Below, piece after piece: positions 1 through 11,542 of a DNA stretch of 64,000 nucleotides. The notes under the pieces were generated by a model, which saw nothing but the letters and a program-made list of their open reading frames with translations, was not told the origin of the DNA and did not search any database. Within the stretch, counting starts at the first letter, position 1, and each line of letters starts with the position of its first letter. Source of the DNA: Paramecium octaurelia (taxonomy: Eukaryota; Ciliophora; Oligohymenophorea; Peniculida; Parameciidae); the NCBI GenBank assembly GCA_905182995.1, contig CAJJDP010000078.1, positions 1-64,000 of the forward strand, written 5' to 3'. Position numbers and translations under genes: made by a program.

Positions 1-25
1 AACCCAAACCCAAACCCCAAACCCC
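1..25. repeat. Macronuclear telomere repeats (C-strand)
   Basis: The window opens with CCCAAA, CCCAAA, CCCCAAA, CCCCAAA units and then passes into unique sequence at base 26. This matches the variable G3-4/T2-3 telomeres of Paramecium, so the scaffold end is a real chromosome end. Only four units are present. Confidence 0.93.
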
Positions 26-896
26 GAGTGGAGACAATCTTTTCTTTAAATTTTTAAGCTTCGAGTTGGAGTAAGGAGAAGGAAAGTAGCCAGATATTGA
101 GAGACAGAGAGGGGCCCTACTTTAATATCAGAGGGTAGAGTTGAAACTTTGCTTGAATCTAACTAAATTCATCACATTTAAGGTTAGAACAATTATATGT
201 AACCCGTAAAAACATCTAACATCCTTTATTATAAATCGTATAATTTCTGATCAAAGTGATCAGAATTCAGAAAAAGTAATCTTTAGATATAGTGGTAATC
301 CGAGAGCCAAAAGGCAAGTGCTACTTTGGTGATCTCATTGATTCCCTGTGCTCGCAGTGTTCCACCAAAATGAACGCTTGATGCACTCCTCCTAAATAAA
401 TAGGGATGGGCTTTCATTCATTAACCACTGAATTAATATCACAATATGAATTGATTATGACCTATCGCCAATTTAATTAAAAGCAGAATTAAATAATGAA
501 AATGAATGAATTTATGCAAACTTTCTTCTTAAATAAATTAACTAACCCTTGAGAATTAATCTTACAAATTTATCATAATAACCCTTTAGTCTACTAAATT
601 TAAATTTTAACATCATTCTAGTATTAATTGCATAAGTAATGAAATGAATATGACATGGATATTAAATTGCAAATTGTATTAATGGTCTCTATTAGCTTTA
701 AATAATGTAATTGAAATGTAAATTATATCAATTGGTATAAATGCATTAATAAATGAAATTCATTTTGATTGTTATTAATCAATTAATTAAGTGAATATTA
801 TTAAATATACCAATGTTCGAATCTCACATTTCTAAATCACGCTCATAAATTGTGGAGATATATGGTTAGGAGAAAAACAGTACTTTTTTAGTGAAA
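26..896. other. Subtelomeric non-coding region
   Basis: AT-rich sequence with no complete gene seen. The stretch 220-381 is richer in G+C and holds TGA-free plus-strand frames; one ends in a cysteine-bearing tail (CYFGDLIDSLCSQCSTKMNA, TGA at 379-381). Another overlapping frame also looks protein-like, which suggests decayed coding sequence rather than a live gene. Confidence 0.5.
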
Positions 897-3413
897 ATGA
901 AAATATAAATAATAATTAACCATGATCACCAAATATTGTACTCAAAGAATGGAACAACTTTTAGAATGTAAGTATCACAAAAATTGTAATAGAGACTAAC
1001 TTGATAATGATCAAAAATAATATGAATTGCTAACAAATTTGGATTAGATAAAAACATTCCAATTAGTTGGAGATTTTGGACAGGATAAAAGAAAATGTGG
1101 TAGATGGTAGGGTATTTGGGATGGAATCGCACTTTGTGAAGTTGCTGGGTACTATGAGAAGGGAGTAAAATAAGGAATATGGAATTAACTATTTAAAAAT
1201 TATTAGAGGTAAAGGCAATTTATATGTAAAAACATGAAGCAATAATATTATATACGAATGTGGAGAATACTCTAAGAATCAAAAAATAGAAAGATGGAAA
1301 TACATATTTGAGAATAATGAAATGTAAATTTATTTAAAAATATACAGCGGAGGTGGATTATATAGTGAAGGATGTGATCAAGAAAAGATTGGGAAGTGGA
1401 TTGAGTTGGATGATGGATTTCATAACTTTAAAAAAGTAAGGTATAGTGGTGAATATAAAAATGGTAAAAAAATCGGCATATGGGAAATTTGGCATGATAA
1501 AAATATTAAGAATAAAGAAGCAATTATAATGTAATTATCAATATTACTCAACTAGTGGTGGTGGATCATATGATGAATTAGGGTAGGGAATAAAAATTGG
1601 AAAATGGTTTGAAATTAGTGATGCATTTAATGATGAATCTTAAGTAACTTATGTTGGTGAATACAAAAATGGTGCAAAGGTTAAAAGATGGGACATTAAG
1701 AACTAGAATGAAATAATGTAATAGTATTTAATTATTCAAAAACCTATTAAATGCATACAGTGGCGGTGGGTTATATAATGAAAATGGTGATCAAAGTAAA
1801 ATTGGGGAATGGATTGAAATTAGCGATAAATATTCTAATAAACTTTAAATAACTTATAAGGGCTAATATAATTATGGCAATAAGACTGGTAGATGGGATA
1901 TTAAGAATAAGGATAAATAGATGTAATTATATATCATGATAGAAAAAACTTTTCGCATACAATTAGAGGTGGAGGATTATACGATGAAGCAGGTCAAGGA
2001 GTAAAAATTGGATAATGGATTGATATTTGTGATGAGTTTTATTCATGGTCAAAAATAAGTTATAATGGAGAATATAATAATGGGTAAAAAGTTGGTAGAT
2101 GGAATATTATGTATGAGAATTAATAGATGTAATGATATATATTTATTAAACAAAACTCTAAACTATAAATATATAGTGGTGGTGGATTATATGATGAAGC
2201 AAGTAAAGGAAGCAAAATTGGATAATGGATTGATATTTGTGATGAGTTTTATTCGTGGTCAAAAATAAGTTATAATGGAGAATATAATAATGGGTAAAAA
2301 TTTGGTAGATGGAATATTATGTATGAAAATAAATAGATGTAATTATGCATATTTATTGCAAACAATCGTAAGCATATAGTGGAGGAGGATTATATGATGA
2401 AGCATGTCAAGGAATCAAAATTGGTAAATGGGTTGAAATTAGTGATGGTTTTACTAATTAATCTTAGGTGACATATAATGGTGTATATAATAATGAGAAA
2501 AAAGTTGGTAGATGGGAAATTAAAGACAAAAAAAAAATCATGTAATTTTATCTATTTATAAAAAAAACCAAATCAAATTTTCTAGTGGTGGTGGATTCTA
2601 TGATGAAGAAGGCAAAGGAGTTAAAAATGGGTAATGGACTGATATTAGGGATGGATATTCTAATCAATCTTAAGTTACATATCATGGTGCTTATATATTC
2701 GGTAAAAAGGTTGGTTAATGGGATACCTTACTACATTGGAATGGGAATCAATAGATGTAATTACTTATATTAAGTCCAAACAAAGTGGTGGTGGATCATA
2801 TGATAAAACAGGAAAAGAAGTTAAAGTTGGTTAATGGATTGATATAACCGATGGATTTTATTATGATTCTTAAGTAATTTATGAAGGTGAATACAATAAT
2901 GGTAAAAAAGTTGGTAAATGGGTTACTAAGTTTAGAAGTCATTATGAATTTTCCTTTTAAGTGATGTAATACTATTCATTAATCTATTTGAACATTAAAC
3001 TTTTAGCGGTGGTGGATTATATGAATAAGACAAAGGAATGAAAATTGGGGAATGGGTAGAGATTAGCGATGGATTTTATTCTGATTCTTAGGTGTTTTAT
3101 AAAGGTTAATTTCAAAGTGGGAACAAAAGCGGAGTTTGGGAAATTTGGTTCCAAGATGAGAGAAACAATAAGAAAAAAATAAAGATGTATATGCATATTT
3201 ATATAAATAACTTCGATTCTCATTTTTAGTGGGGGTGGATTATATGGAAAAGGAATTAAAATTGGGTAATGGATTGAAATTAGTGATGAATTTTATTCTG
3301 ACTTTTTAGTTGTTTCTAAAGGCTAATATATAAATGGTAAAAAAGTTGGTATGTGGAAAGAAATGAATATAGAAAATTAAAAGGTAACTAAAGAAATTTA
3401 ATATGATGAATGA
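897..3413 (+). CDS. MORN-like repeat protein with one intron per repeat
   Basis: Read with TAA/TAG as Gln, the frame from ATG 897 passes an intron at 968-992 and enters about ten similar units starting near 1348, 1554, 1760, 1966, 2175, 2380, 2584, 2785, 3007 and 3229. Each unit has the pattern GGGLYDE-x-G-x-KIG-W-EISD followed by a tyrosine-rich YNGEYNNGKKVGRW block resembling MORN repeats, which in other proteins bind membranes or act as spacers. Between units sits a 20-50 nt intron, always after the same AT dinucleotide of a split Ile codon and before GGT GGA/GGT. The last unit ends KKVGMWKEMN and TGA is at 3411. Units 4 and 5 are nearly identical. The fold and function are inferred; the family looks ciliate-specific. 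Some introns end AAG rather than TAG, so a few junctions are provisional. Confidence 0.75.
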
Positions 3414-3646
3414 TAATGATTAATTACTGATTGAATAGGTTTTGGTTAAATGTTCATTAGTAAAATATTAATAATATTGTATAATAATATTTTTCTCTAA
3501 AAATTTGTTTTCCGAAAAATCAATATGTTTTGACTCAAAAATTACTAATTTTAGACCGAAATTTTTCAGATTCTTCCCATCACCAAAGTACATTTATGTA
3601 GAATACTTTTAATTATACTATCCTTATCCCAACTACTTTAATTCAA

Positions 3647-3925
3647 TAAGTATTATTGTTGCTAGATTGGCAACCAGGAAAGAATGTCATTAACGTTGCG
3701 ATCGTCTCTGAATTAAATGAATACGAGGAAAGTGAAACAATAAAGCAAAGATATAAAATAATGAGATCGAATAATCTAATTTAAATATAAAGGAAAAGAT
3801 TTTTGAACTAGATGTTAAACAATTTATTTGAAAAATTCTTCTTCTTAGCTAATAAATTTATCATCAGATTCTTAATTTTAGAAAATTTTTATATAACAAT
3901 TTGTAATTATCAATTAATCCTTTGA
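3647..3925 (+). pseudogene. Unidentified coding remnant
   Basis: A TGA-free plus frame with mixed codon use reads LLLDWQPGKNVINVAIVSE and continues with charged residues to about 3790, then turns into low-complexity Phe/Leu/Ile sequence before TGA at 3923. No start codon or usable upstream exon was seen. I do not recognise the family. It may be the end of a decayed gene or chance. Confidence 0.25.
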
Positions 3926-4197
3926 CTTTTTATTAGATATGGATAAATAGTATGAAATATTTTTCAAGTGTTTCTATAATTCAAATTCATTTAAATATTA
4001 CTGGACTTAATTAACTAATCAATATTCTAAGATGAGGTTATTAATTTATTAAACTCCACAATCTTTAAATTGGATTAAACTAAGGACTTTCTATAGGTAA
4101 TAATTAATGTGGTTTAAATTTAAATTTGGCAAATGATGCACTCTAACTTTATCTAGAATATTATTAACACTCTGATGCATCAGTAAAATATATTATT

Positions 4198-4415
4198 TCA
4201 TTATATGATGACAATATACTGTTTTGTTTATCTCAATTGATTATTTAATACACTACAAAACTCATCACCAATAGGACCCAAAACTACTGCTCCATGAAAA
4301 GGTTGACTATATGCGATAATTTTAGGTTAGTTTTATGCTGCCAGATTTTTGGAAATTTAATTTAGTGACCTAGGCTCATCCAAAAAAAATACCAAGTTGT
4401 AATGCTAAACAAAAT
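4198..4415 (-). pseudogene. Coding remnant, weakly ABC-transporter-like
   Basis: The minus frame ending at TGA 4198-4200 contains LVFFLDEPRSLNQ, loosely like a Walker B/D-loop (LFLDEPTSGLD), and then NLAAQNQPKIIAYSQP, loosely like the following H-loop region (IIxTIHQP) of ABCG-type ATPases. The hydrophobic-LDEP core fits, but the catalytic His and the D-loop are not intact. No other part of a transporter is nearby. This would be a short fragment of a dead gene. Confidence 0.2.
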
Positions 4416-5031
4416 CATATATGAAATTAATAGAAAACTTCTTTCTATTTTAAATTTTCTCCAAAGTCTAATATCCTTTCCTGTTTAATAATAATCCTAA
4501 AGCAATTTATATTATAAATCTTTACTATTAATTAATTTGAAAAAAAATTCTTCTAAATATAATTATTAAACCACAATATATGACTTCCTTTAAATTAAAA
4601 TAGTTTGTGATCAATGAATATTGATAGTTTATATTATACTTAAAAATAATGAATACAAAATAACAATAAATTGCATTGTTTGGATTCTTGGAGATTATCT
4701 GTATTCTATTTCTATTGTCGTTATTTTTTTGATAATTTGCTTTTTTTCTTTCTTCCTGATAATTCTATTTAAAGTTTTTGAAGATTATATATGTTGCTTA
4801 AAAATTAATCTGCATTCTTAAGTTCAATTATTTGATTAGGGTTTTATGCATCAAAAACTGAAAGGCAAAACTCGATTTATTAAGATTTTGTATGCGCTTG
4901 AACCTTACAATCAATATATTTAATTTTAAGATGATTATCAGGCCCTAAGAGTAATTAAAAATGATATAAATGTAAGTATTTTGAGAAGAAAAAAGAAGGT
5001 TGTTTAATTATGAGGCGATTCTTTTGGCATA

Positions 5032-6312
5032 CAATCATCAATTTTAAATAATTGATATTATCCAAATCCAAAATACATTAATACAAATATATTATCTTCC
5101 TGTATGATTATCCAAAATTTCATAGAAGGAATTATCTTACCCTTGAATTAATGATTCTAATTCACTTTCTGACTAAAAAACAACAATTGAATCAATTGTA
5201 TTTTCTAAATTATTTAGTTTTTCTTGATCTTATTATGATGGTGTTCTCAAATTTTAATTGATTTTATACTAAAAATTGGTTCTGTGTGCTATTTAAAGAC
5301 TTGAATGAGTATCATTTATGTTATTATAAAACAATTAAAAACCCACATTAAAATAAATTAGAGAGAAGTGTAGATTAATATGAAGAAAGACCAAAATTAA
5401 AGTTTTGCTAAACTAATATTATAAATCGATTATCCATTTGCCGTCATTATGGCAATTAATTTAATATTTCAACTTTAGATTGACCACTCAGATGTACACA
5501 AGGATATAAATCTTTTGACGTGTCAATTGTCATAGCCTAATAATAAAAATTAAAATTAATACGAATGATAAATTCGTGGATGACTTTTTCCAAGTTATAT
5601 ATTTATTATTTATATCCACTTCCACTATTATAATATCATTTATTGAGTATGGAAATGCTACCTCCTCCGTTTTATCTTGTTAATCGTGATTATAACAATA
5701 CCCCTCATCCCATATATTATATGTTCTAATTTAAATTAATAATAGAAATATAAATACCCTCCTCCAATAGAATAACAATCATAATACTCCTTACTCTACA
5801 CATTATCTCTAAAGCCAATTCCTATCATTATTCTTCCTTTTTCAATTATTTTGATTGCAAATTAGACAACTCCATTCTTAGGTATCATTTAATCACATAT
5901 TGCGCAACACCAACCAATTTAAGCATTTTCAATAAACTTTCCATTTTAAGTTACTTAAAGATTTTTATGTTTATAAGTTGTTGAAAATGTCAATGATTGT
6001 GAAAATTCCCATTCCTAATTACTCGTATTCTTTACCTATACTATATTTTGTTATTATAACTATTTCAATATTTCCTCGTTCTTCTCATTCGATTCTTAGC
6101 ACTTTTCTAGCTCTTATTGTTTCTGTTGTAGCTTAATTTCAGATTCAACCTCTAATGGAAATAGAATAATTGTTACTTTATTACTCAACTTCTTTCAATT
6201 CAATTATCAATCTTTCATTTTGATTCCTTAGATCTGAAATTAATTTTGTCTATTCTTCTTCCTTTATCTTGAAATCATTTATCAATTATTGATTCCCTTA
6301 ATTAGTTTTTAA
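5032..6312. repeat. Direct duplicate, copy 1 (pairs with 6314-7594)
   Basis: This 1,281-bp block reads the same as 6314-7594 (offset 1282), and a single N at 6313 lies between the copies. Identity across the whole block plus an N exactly at the junction points to two overlapping contigs joined without collapsing the overlap, not to biology. Confidence 0.93.
5444..6312 (-). pseudogene. SPRY-like gene, truncated duplicate (assembly)
   Basis: This is the 3' part of the gene described at 6726-7843. It has the same stop (TGA 5444-5446) and the same introns, and it is cut by the N at 6313. It is probably an artefact of the contig join rather than a second gene. Confidence 0.85.
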
Positions 6313-6313
6313 N

Positions 6314-7594
6314 CAATCATCAATTTTAAATAATTGATATTATCCAAATCCAAAATACATTAATACAAATATATTATCTTCCTGTATGATTATCCAAAAT
6401 TTCATAGAAGGAATTATCTTACCCTTGAATTAATGATTCTAATTCACTTTCTGACTAAAAAACAACAATTGAATCAATTGTATTTTCTAAATTATTTAGT
6501 TTTTCTTGATCTTATTATGATGGTGTTCTCAAATTTTAATTGATTTTATACTAAAAATTGGTTCTGTGTGCTATTTAAAGACTTGAATGAGTATCATTTA
6601 TGTTATTATAAAACAATTAAAAACCCACATTAAAATAAATTAGAGAGAAGTGTAGATTAATATGAAGAAAGACCAAAATTAAAGTTTTGCTAAACTAATA
6701 TTATAAATCGATTATCCATTTGCCGTCATTATGGCAATTAATTTAATATTTCAACTTTAGATTGACCACTCAGATGTACACAAGGATATAAATCTTTTGA
6801 CGTGTCAATTGTCATAGCCTAATAATAAAAATTAAAATTAATACGAATGATAAATTCGTGGATGACTTTTTCCAAGTTATATATTTATTATTTATATCCA
6901 CTTCCACTATTATAATATCATTTATTGAGTATGGAAATGCTACCTCCTCCGTTTTATCTTGTTAATCGTGATTATAACAATACCCCTCATCCCATATATT
7001 ATATGTTCTAATTTAAATTAATAATAGAAATATAAATACCCTCCTCCAATAGAATAACAATCATAATACTCCTTACTCTACACATTATCTCTAAAGCCAA
7101 TTCCTATCATTATTCTTCCTTTTTCAATTATTTTGATTGCAAATTAGACAACTCCATTCTTAGGTATCATTTAATCACATATTGCGCAACACCAACCAAT
7201 TTAAGCATTTTCAATAAACTTTCCATTTTAAGTTACTTAAAGATTTTTATGTTTATAAGTTGTTGAAAATGTCAATGATTGTGAAAATTCCCATTCCTAA
7301 TTACTCGTATTCTTTACCTATACTATATTTTGTTATTATAACTATTTCAATATTTCCTCGTTCTTCTCATTCGATTCTTAGCACTTTTCTAGCTCTTATT
7401 GTTTCTGTTGTAGCTTAATTTCAGATTCAACCTCTAATGGAAATAGAATAATTGTTACTTTATTACTCAACTTCTTTCAATTCAATTATCAATCTTTCAT
7501 TTTGATTCCTTAGATCTGAAATTAATTTTGTCTATTCTTCTTCCTTTATCTTGAAATCATTTATCAATTATTGATTCCCTTAATTAGTTTTTAA
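6314..7594. repeat. Direct duplicate, copy 2 (pairs with 5032-6312)
   Basis: This is the second copy of the block at 5032-6312. It continues beyond 7594 into the 5' part of the SPRY-like gene, so this copy carries the complete locus. Confidence 0.93.
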
Positions 7595-7843
7595 ACCATC
7601 TCTTTATTAATTTTATAGAACTTCTACTTCTTTTTAATTTTGATTTATTTGAACCTCAATTTATTACTACTCTTTTATCTAAATTTTGATTTGTCCAATC
7701 TCTTAATCCTTTATTTTAATAATCTCCTCATATTTCGATTATGTTTCTTGGAAATTAATTATTTTCTACTATAATTCCTAAGTTAGCTTGAATTAGGATT
7801 TGTTCAAAGTTTATTCAACTTTTTAGACTTATTTTGAAACCAT
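6726..7843 (-). CDS. Coiled-coil plus SPRY-like domain protein
   Basis: ATG at 7843 and TGA at 6726-6728. Removing three introns (25, 32 and 26 nt, all GTA...TAG) gives an exact 344-residue frame. The first ~150 residues are Gln/Glu/Lys-rich and look coiled-coil. The second half starts near FSQSLTFSTTYKHKN and runs through WCCAICDQMIPKNG, IMIGIGFRD, the intron-spanning GGGTYNIWDEGYCYNHDQ and NDIIIVEVDINNKQYITW to DTSKDLYPCVHLSG. That order of short beta motifs fits a SPRY/B30.2-like sandwich, a protein-binding domain often linked to ubiquitin ligases. No RING is present, so its partner is unknown. The predicted protein is cytosolic, with no signal peptide. Splice phases agree at all three introns. 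Confidence 0.7.
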
Positions 7844-8820
7844 TGCCTTTACTATTGGAGTTATTTTCTAAAGCAACTTATTTTATAAATTGATTGTGTT
7901 TGAGGGAATTTATTGAATATATTAATTCAAACTTTGATCAAACCTTGGTGGTGGTGTATTGGTACTAGAAATGCAATTTATTGGGACAAAAATATTCTCA
8001 ATAAAATCGTTAATCCTATTGTAGGAGATCTAAATAATATTGTAAATATAACTTCCAACTATTGTTAAATTTCTTATAAATCTGCTTCAATTTCATTTTG
8101 TACCACTGAATTCACTTTAAAGGACATTAATTAAGCCAACATATTAGATATTTTTATAAAAATAAAAAATTATTATTGAATAATAAAGTAATAGAAGATA
8201 TTATTTATTGAATTTTAATATATGTTTTTAACTTTCCCTACAATATATTAGAGAAAGCAGAGAAATTTAGAAAATTCAACATTAATGCTAAAATACTTTG
8301 AAGAATATCCAAAAAAAAGATTCTTCATCAAGGTCTAAGCTTTTAAAATTTCCTAATATTAGGATTTTATACAGTAGATATGCTGTATTAAAAGAAATGC
8401 TACTTTTAAACCTTAATTAGAATAAAATCTTCTTCAACCATAATAAGAAGTTTTAAGATTATGTATTTAAAATAATGTTGTTAATAAAATTACAATTATT
8501 ATTTAAAATTATTTTTTAAGATATTGTATTAGCTGTCTTCAATATATAATATGATAAAGATATTTTTTTTATTTTTTTGATAGGGTATGAGAATAATTAC
8601 ATATTTCTGATTAGTGAATCTTGAGAACAAATCATAAATAAATATATATTATTGATCCAGTAAAAGAAACCTTTTTGTTTTATGTGTATCTATTAACTTG
8701 AATCTTTCAAAGAACCTGCTACAATATAATTAATTGTAAAAAGACCAATTGTAAAGTTTCCATCATATGATTTAATTATGTTCAAATAAAGTGCAAAATA
8801 AAAACAAATGCAAATGGATT

Positions 8821-8943
8821 TTGATTAATAGAGTGATAATCATTGCTGAAGTGAAACCCTTTGCTGAAGGGTGTTAGTTTAAATGCTAAGTTATGAAAAG
8901 GTCAAATCAAAGTTATATTAGATTTCCAATCCCTACTTTTTGA
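8821..8943 (+). pseudogene. Possible alpha-kinase fragment
   Basis: A plus frame of 40 codons reads EVKPFAEGCQFKCQ with TGA at 8941. The core PFAEG followed by a basic/aromatic run resembles the N-lobe motif of alpha-kinases (PFAxGxxRxA), a family expanded in ciliates. Neither the preceding lobe nor the catalytic C-lobe is visible nearby, so this would be a decayed fragment. The match rests on one short motif. Confidence 0.22.
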
Positions 8944-11038
8944 GTGCAGAAAGGAAGTAGTTATTTTTGATTTGAAATGAACTCGGAGCATATTCAAACC
9001 AATAAGAGCAAGCAGGAAAGGAATAACCTTCATAGATTTTGAATAAACTAAGTACAGGTTACTTATTAAATAACCTGGGATAAACCCATGAAATTATGCA
9101 TTATAATATGTGTTTAAATTTAAAATTAAAACTAAATGTTTCAAGCATATTGTTAGCATATCATAAAATTCCTCTTTTCTCTATGATTGGATATTTCAGT
9201 AATCGAAGCAATCTTCTTTAATAAAATCTAAATTATCATTTTTAAATCAAACAATTTATTAACTTTATAAAATGTAACATATTAGTCATTAAGATTTTTA
9301 GAATTAAATTTTTTATTTAATCTCTCTGTTTTGTGATATAATCATAGCTTAATATTATGATTTATCAAAATAATTTGTAAATTGATCATAGGTCTTCTCA
9401 TTATTTAGGATCAAAATAAAAAATGAGATTCGCATTAGTTAACAATATCCAAACCAGTTAATTTCTCAAGATTTTGTAAATTAATAAAACAATTTTGTAA
9501 GTTATTCAAATTAATTCAATCTTTGGATAATCAAAAATACTAACTATTTTTGAAAAATCATATAAAATATAGAGAAACCCACCAACACCACCAAAATCAG
9601 GAGAGAGATAAAAGAGGATTACGTCGTTTATTATCAATTAATTTTAAAAGTAAACTACATGACAAAGAAGCACTGTCCAATTTAATGTAAATGATGATAC
9701 AAGGTCTAATCTAAAAATAACTAAAAAAAAATAAATCTAATACAGTTAAAATCCAGATCATTAAAATCTAGTTCATTTTTATTGAAATCTGGGGCTCCCT
9801 CGTCATATGTTGGTATTTAAATAGGTTGATCTACTACATAAAATTTACTTATTATTATCTTACTTCAGTAAATATAACTTATTTTTCATTGTGTAAAATG
9901 GGCTGAGTTGAATTAGTACAATGTTAAGTCTCTCTTATTCTATAGATTAAAAGTAATTCGGTTTGAATATCGTTCTTTCATCTAGAATCCTTACTCTATG
10001 ATACATTTTTCATCACTTTAGACCAGCTTATATCATAATCAAAATATATATTAGTTTAAACGAAAAATTCGAATTATTTGGAATTAATGAAGAACCTATT
10101 ATTTTTGCTTTATGTTTATTTTAACAATTAATGAATAAAATACATTTATAAATTATTTTTTTCATATAACATCAATTCCAATTTTTAAATATTCTTAATT
10201 AACAATGTAGGGATTGAGCTCAAATAATCAGATGAAAGACAATCATAAATAATTCTTTATATTAATTTCAAACAGTTTAAAAAAAAATCATTTTTAATTC
10301 GTGGTAACACTTAGATTTTTATTATTTAATATAATATTTCTGCATTTCCTGGAAATCTTTGGTTTTGCCTAGGAAGATAGTTGTCTCAGCTATATTTCTT
10401 AGATTAATTCAAAGAAAGCATTAGCAATTGATCCAATTAAATGCATATTTTAATAAAGGTGGATTTACCATCGAGTTCTAGTAATTAATATTTTTAATTT
10501 AGGATTCCACCTTTAAACATTGTTAGGAAGGCAAAATATTAAATCGAAAGATAAATGCATGTAATAATAAAGGTACACTATTTTGATTAAACATAGGTTG
10601 AATTTGAACTCATCATTATAAACAAAATAAATCAAGATTAAGCTATGGTGTTAAAAATTTTAGCTATCTCGTGATTGGGGTATGCATCCAAAACCAATTT
10701 TGATAAATTAAAAGTATATCCTTGCATGGATTCAATATTGGTTTTATTACAGGTTTCAATACTGGATAACTAAAATTTTTAGCAACTTCTACTTGATGTT
10801 TGAAGATTATATTTATATCTTCTATAATATATTAATTTGAGCAACTGCAAAGCTTTATATTTTAAACCTATTAATTTCTATGCTTTATCTATTCATAAGA
10901 AAATGAATATTATTTGTCTGGAAAATACTTTATTAATTAATGAAATTGCAGTATTTCAAGAATTATTGAAAGAATAACATGATATTACGATTTCATCTGA
11001 AAATTTTCTGTGGCTAAGAATTTTCAAAGCTAAATTTA

Positions 11039-11389
11039 ATGAGTTCTTAATCGAGAAAATACTCTGAAACAGACAACATTAATTAACAATAAATGTCTAT
11101 CTTATTGAGTGTTGAGGCCCAAATTAAGATGCTCGATATTATAACATCAGCAACATCAATAGTTTGCAACCTGAAATATTTAATAAAAAATAACAATGTG
11201 GTGTCTTATTTCTATTTAGAGAATGATTGTCTTATTTTAATTTTTTCTTATATTAATTTTGTAAGAGGGATCTTATTTCAAATATGCATTTGTATTTGTT
11301 TTTGTAAACTTTCTGAACTTCAATTATAGAAATCCAATAAGTCATAATAGTAACTTTCAAAAGATACTAAACTTAGACAAAATAAATGA
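11039..11389 (+). CDS. Small hypothetical protein
   Basis: An uninterrupted 116-residue frame (ciliate code) starts at ATG 11039, reads MSSQSRKYSETDN, has a mixed-composition first half, and then a hydrophobic stretch around residues 70-95 that could be a membrane segment. It lies head to head with nothing close and 150 bp from the convergent surface-protein gene. No family is recognised, and chance is possible in such AT-rich DNA. Confidence 0.3.
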
Positions 11390-11542
11390 CAAAAATATAT
11401 TGTGATCATAGGATAATAGTAAAATTTCGATTGTAAATTTTCAATAAAGAACTATCTAATTGATAAAAATAGAAATGATAAAATATATAAATGATATATT
11501 AATTATTTATAATCAAAAATTTTAAAAATGACTTTTTTTATT

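Larger units (their letters stand above)
3414..5443. other. Gene-poor region with coding remnants
   Basis: Very AT-rich, with no complete gene recognised. Two short stretches read like decayed protein and are listed separately (about 3647-3925 plus, 4198-4415 minus). A hydrophobic plus-strand frame at 4621-4821 has no start context, introns or family signature and is probably chance. From 5032 onward the sequence is repeated at 6314. Confidence 0.5.
7844..11542. other. Long gene-poor stretch with remnants
   Basis: About 3.7 kb of very AT-rich sequence, unusually empty for a Paramecium macronuclear chromosome. It holds a possible alpha-kinase fragment (8821-8943), a minus-strand protein-like stretch around 9706-9850 containing PIQIPTYDEGAPDFN, a plus-strand stretch around 9560-9760 with RDKRGLRRLLS, and a small open frame at 11039-11389. 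I found no intact multi-domain gene. Confidence 0.5.

Noticed and set aside
1340-3250. CRISPR-like or satellite array because of the ~206-bp periodicity
   Set aside because: The repeats are diverged coding exons of a MORN-like protein with introns in constant phase, not identical repeats with unique spacers.
4621-4821. 66-aa hydrophobic frame, possible membrane peptide
   Set aside because: Ile/Leu/Phe-rich translation is expected from AT-rich DNA, and there is no context or domain support.
7844-11542. A transposon or virus-like element filling the gene-poor stretch
   Set aside because: I saw no terminal repeats, transposase or reverse-transcriptase motifs, or integrase signature on either strand.
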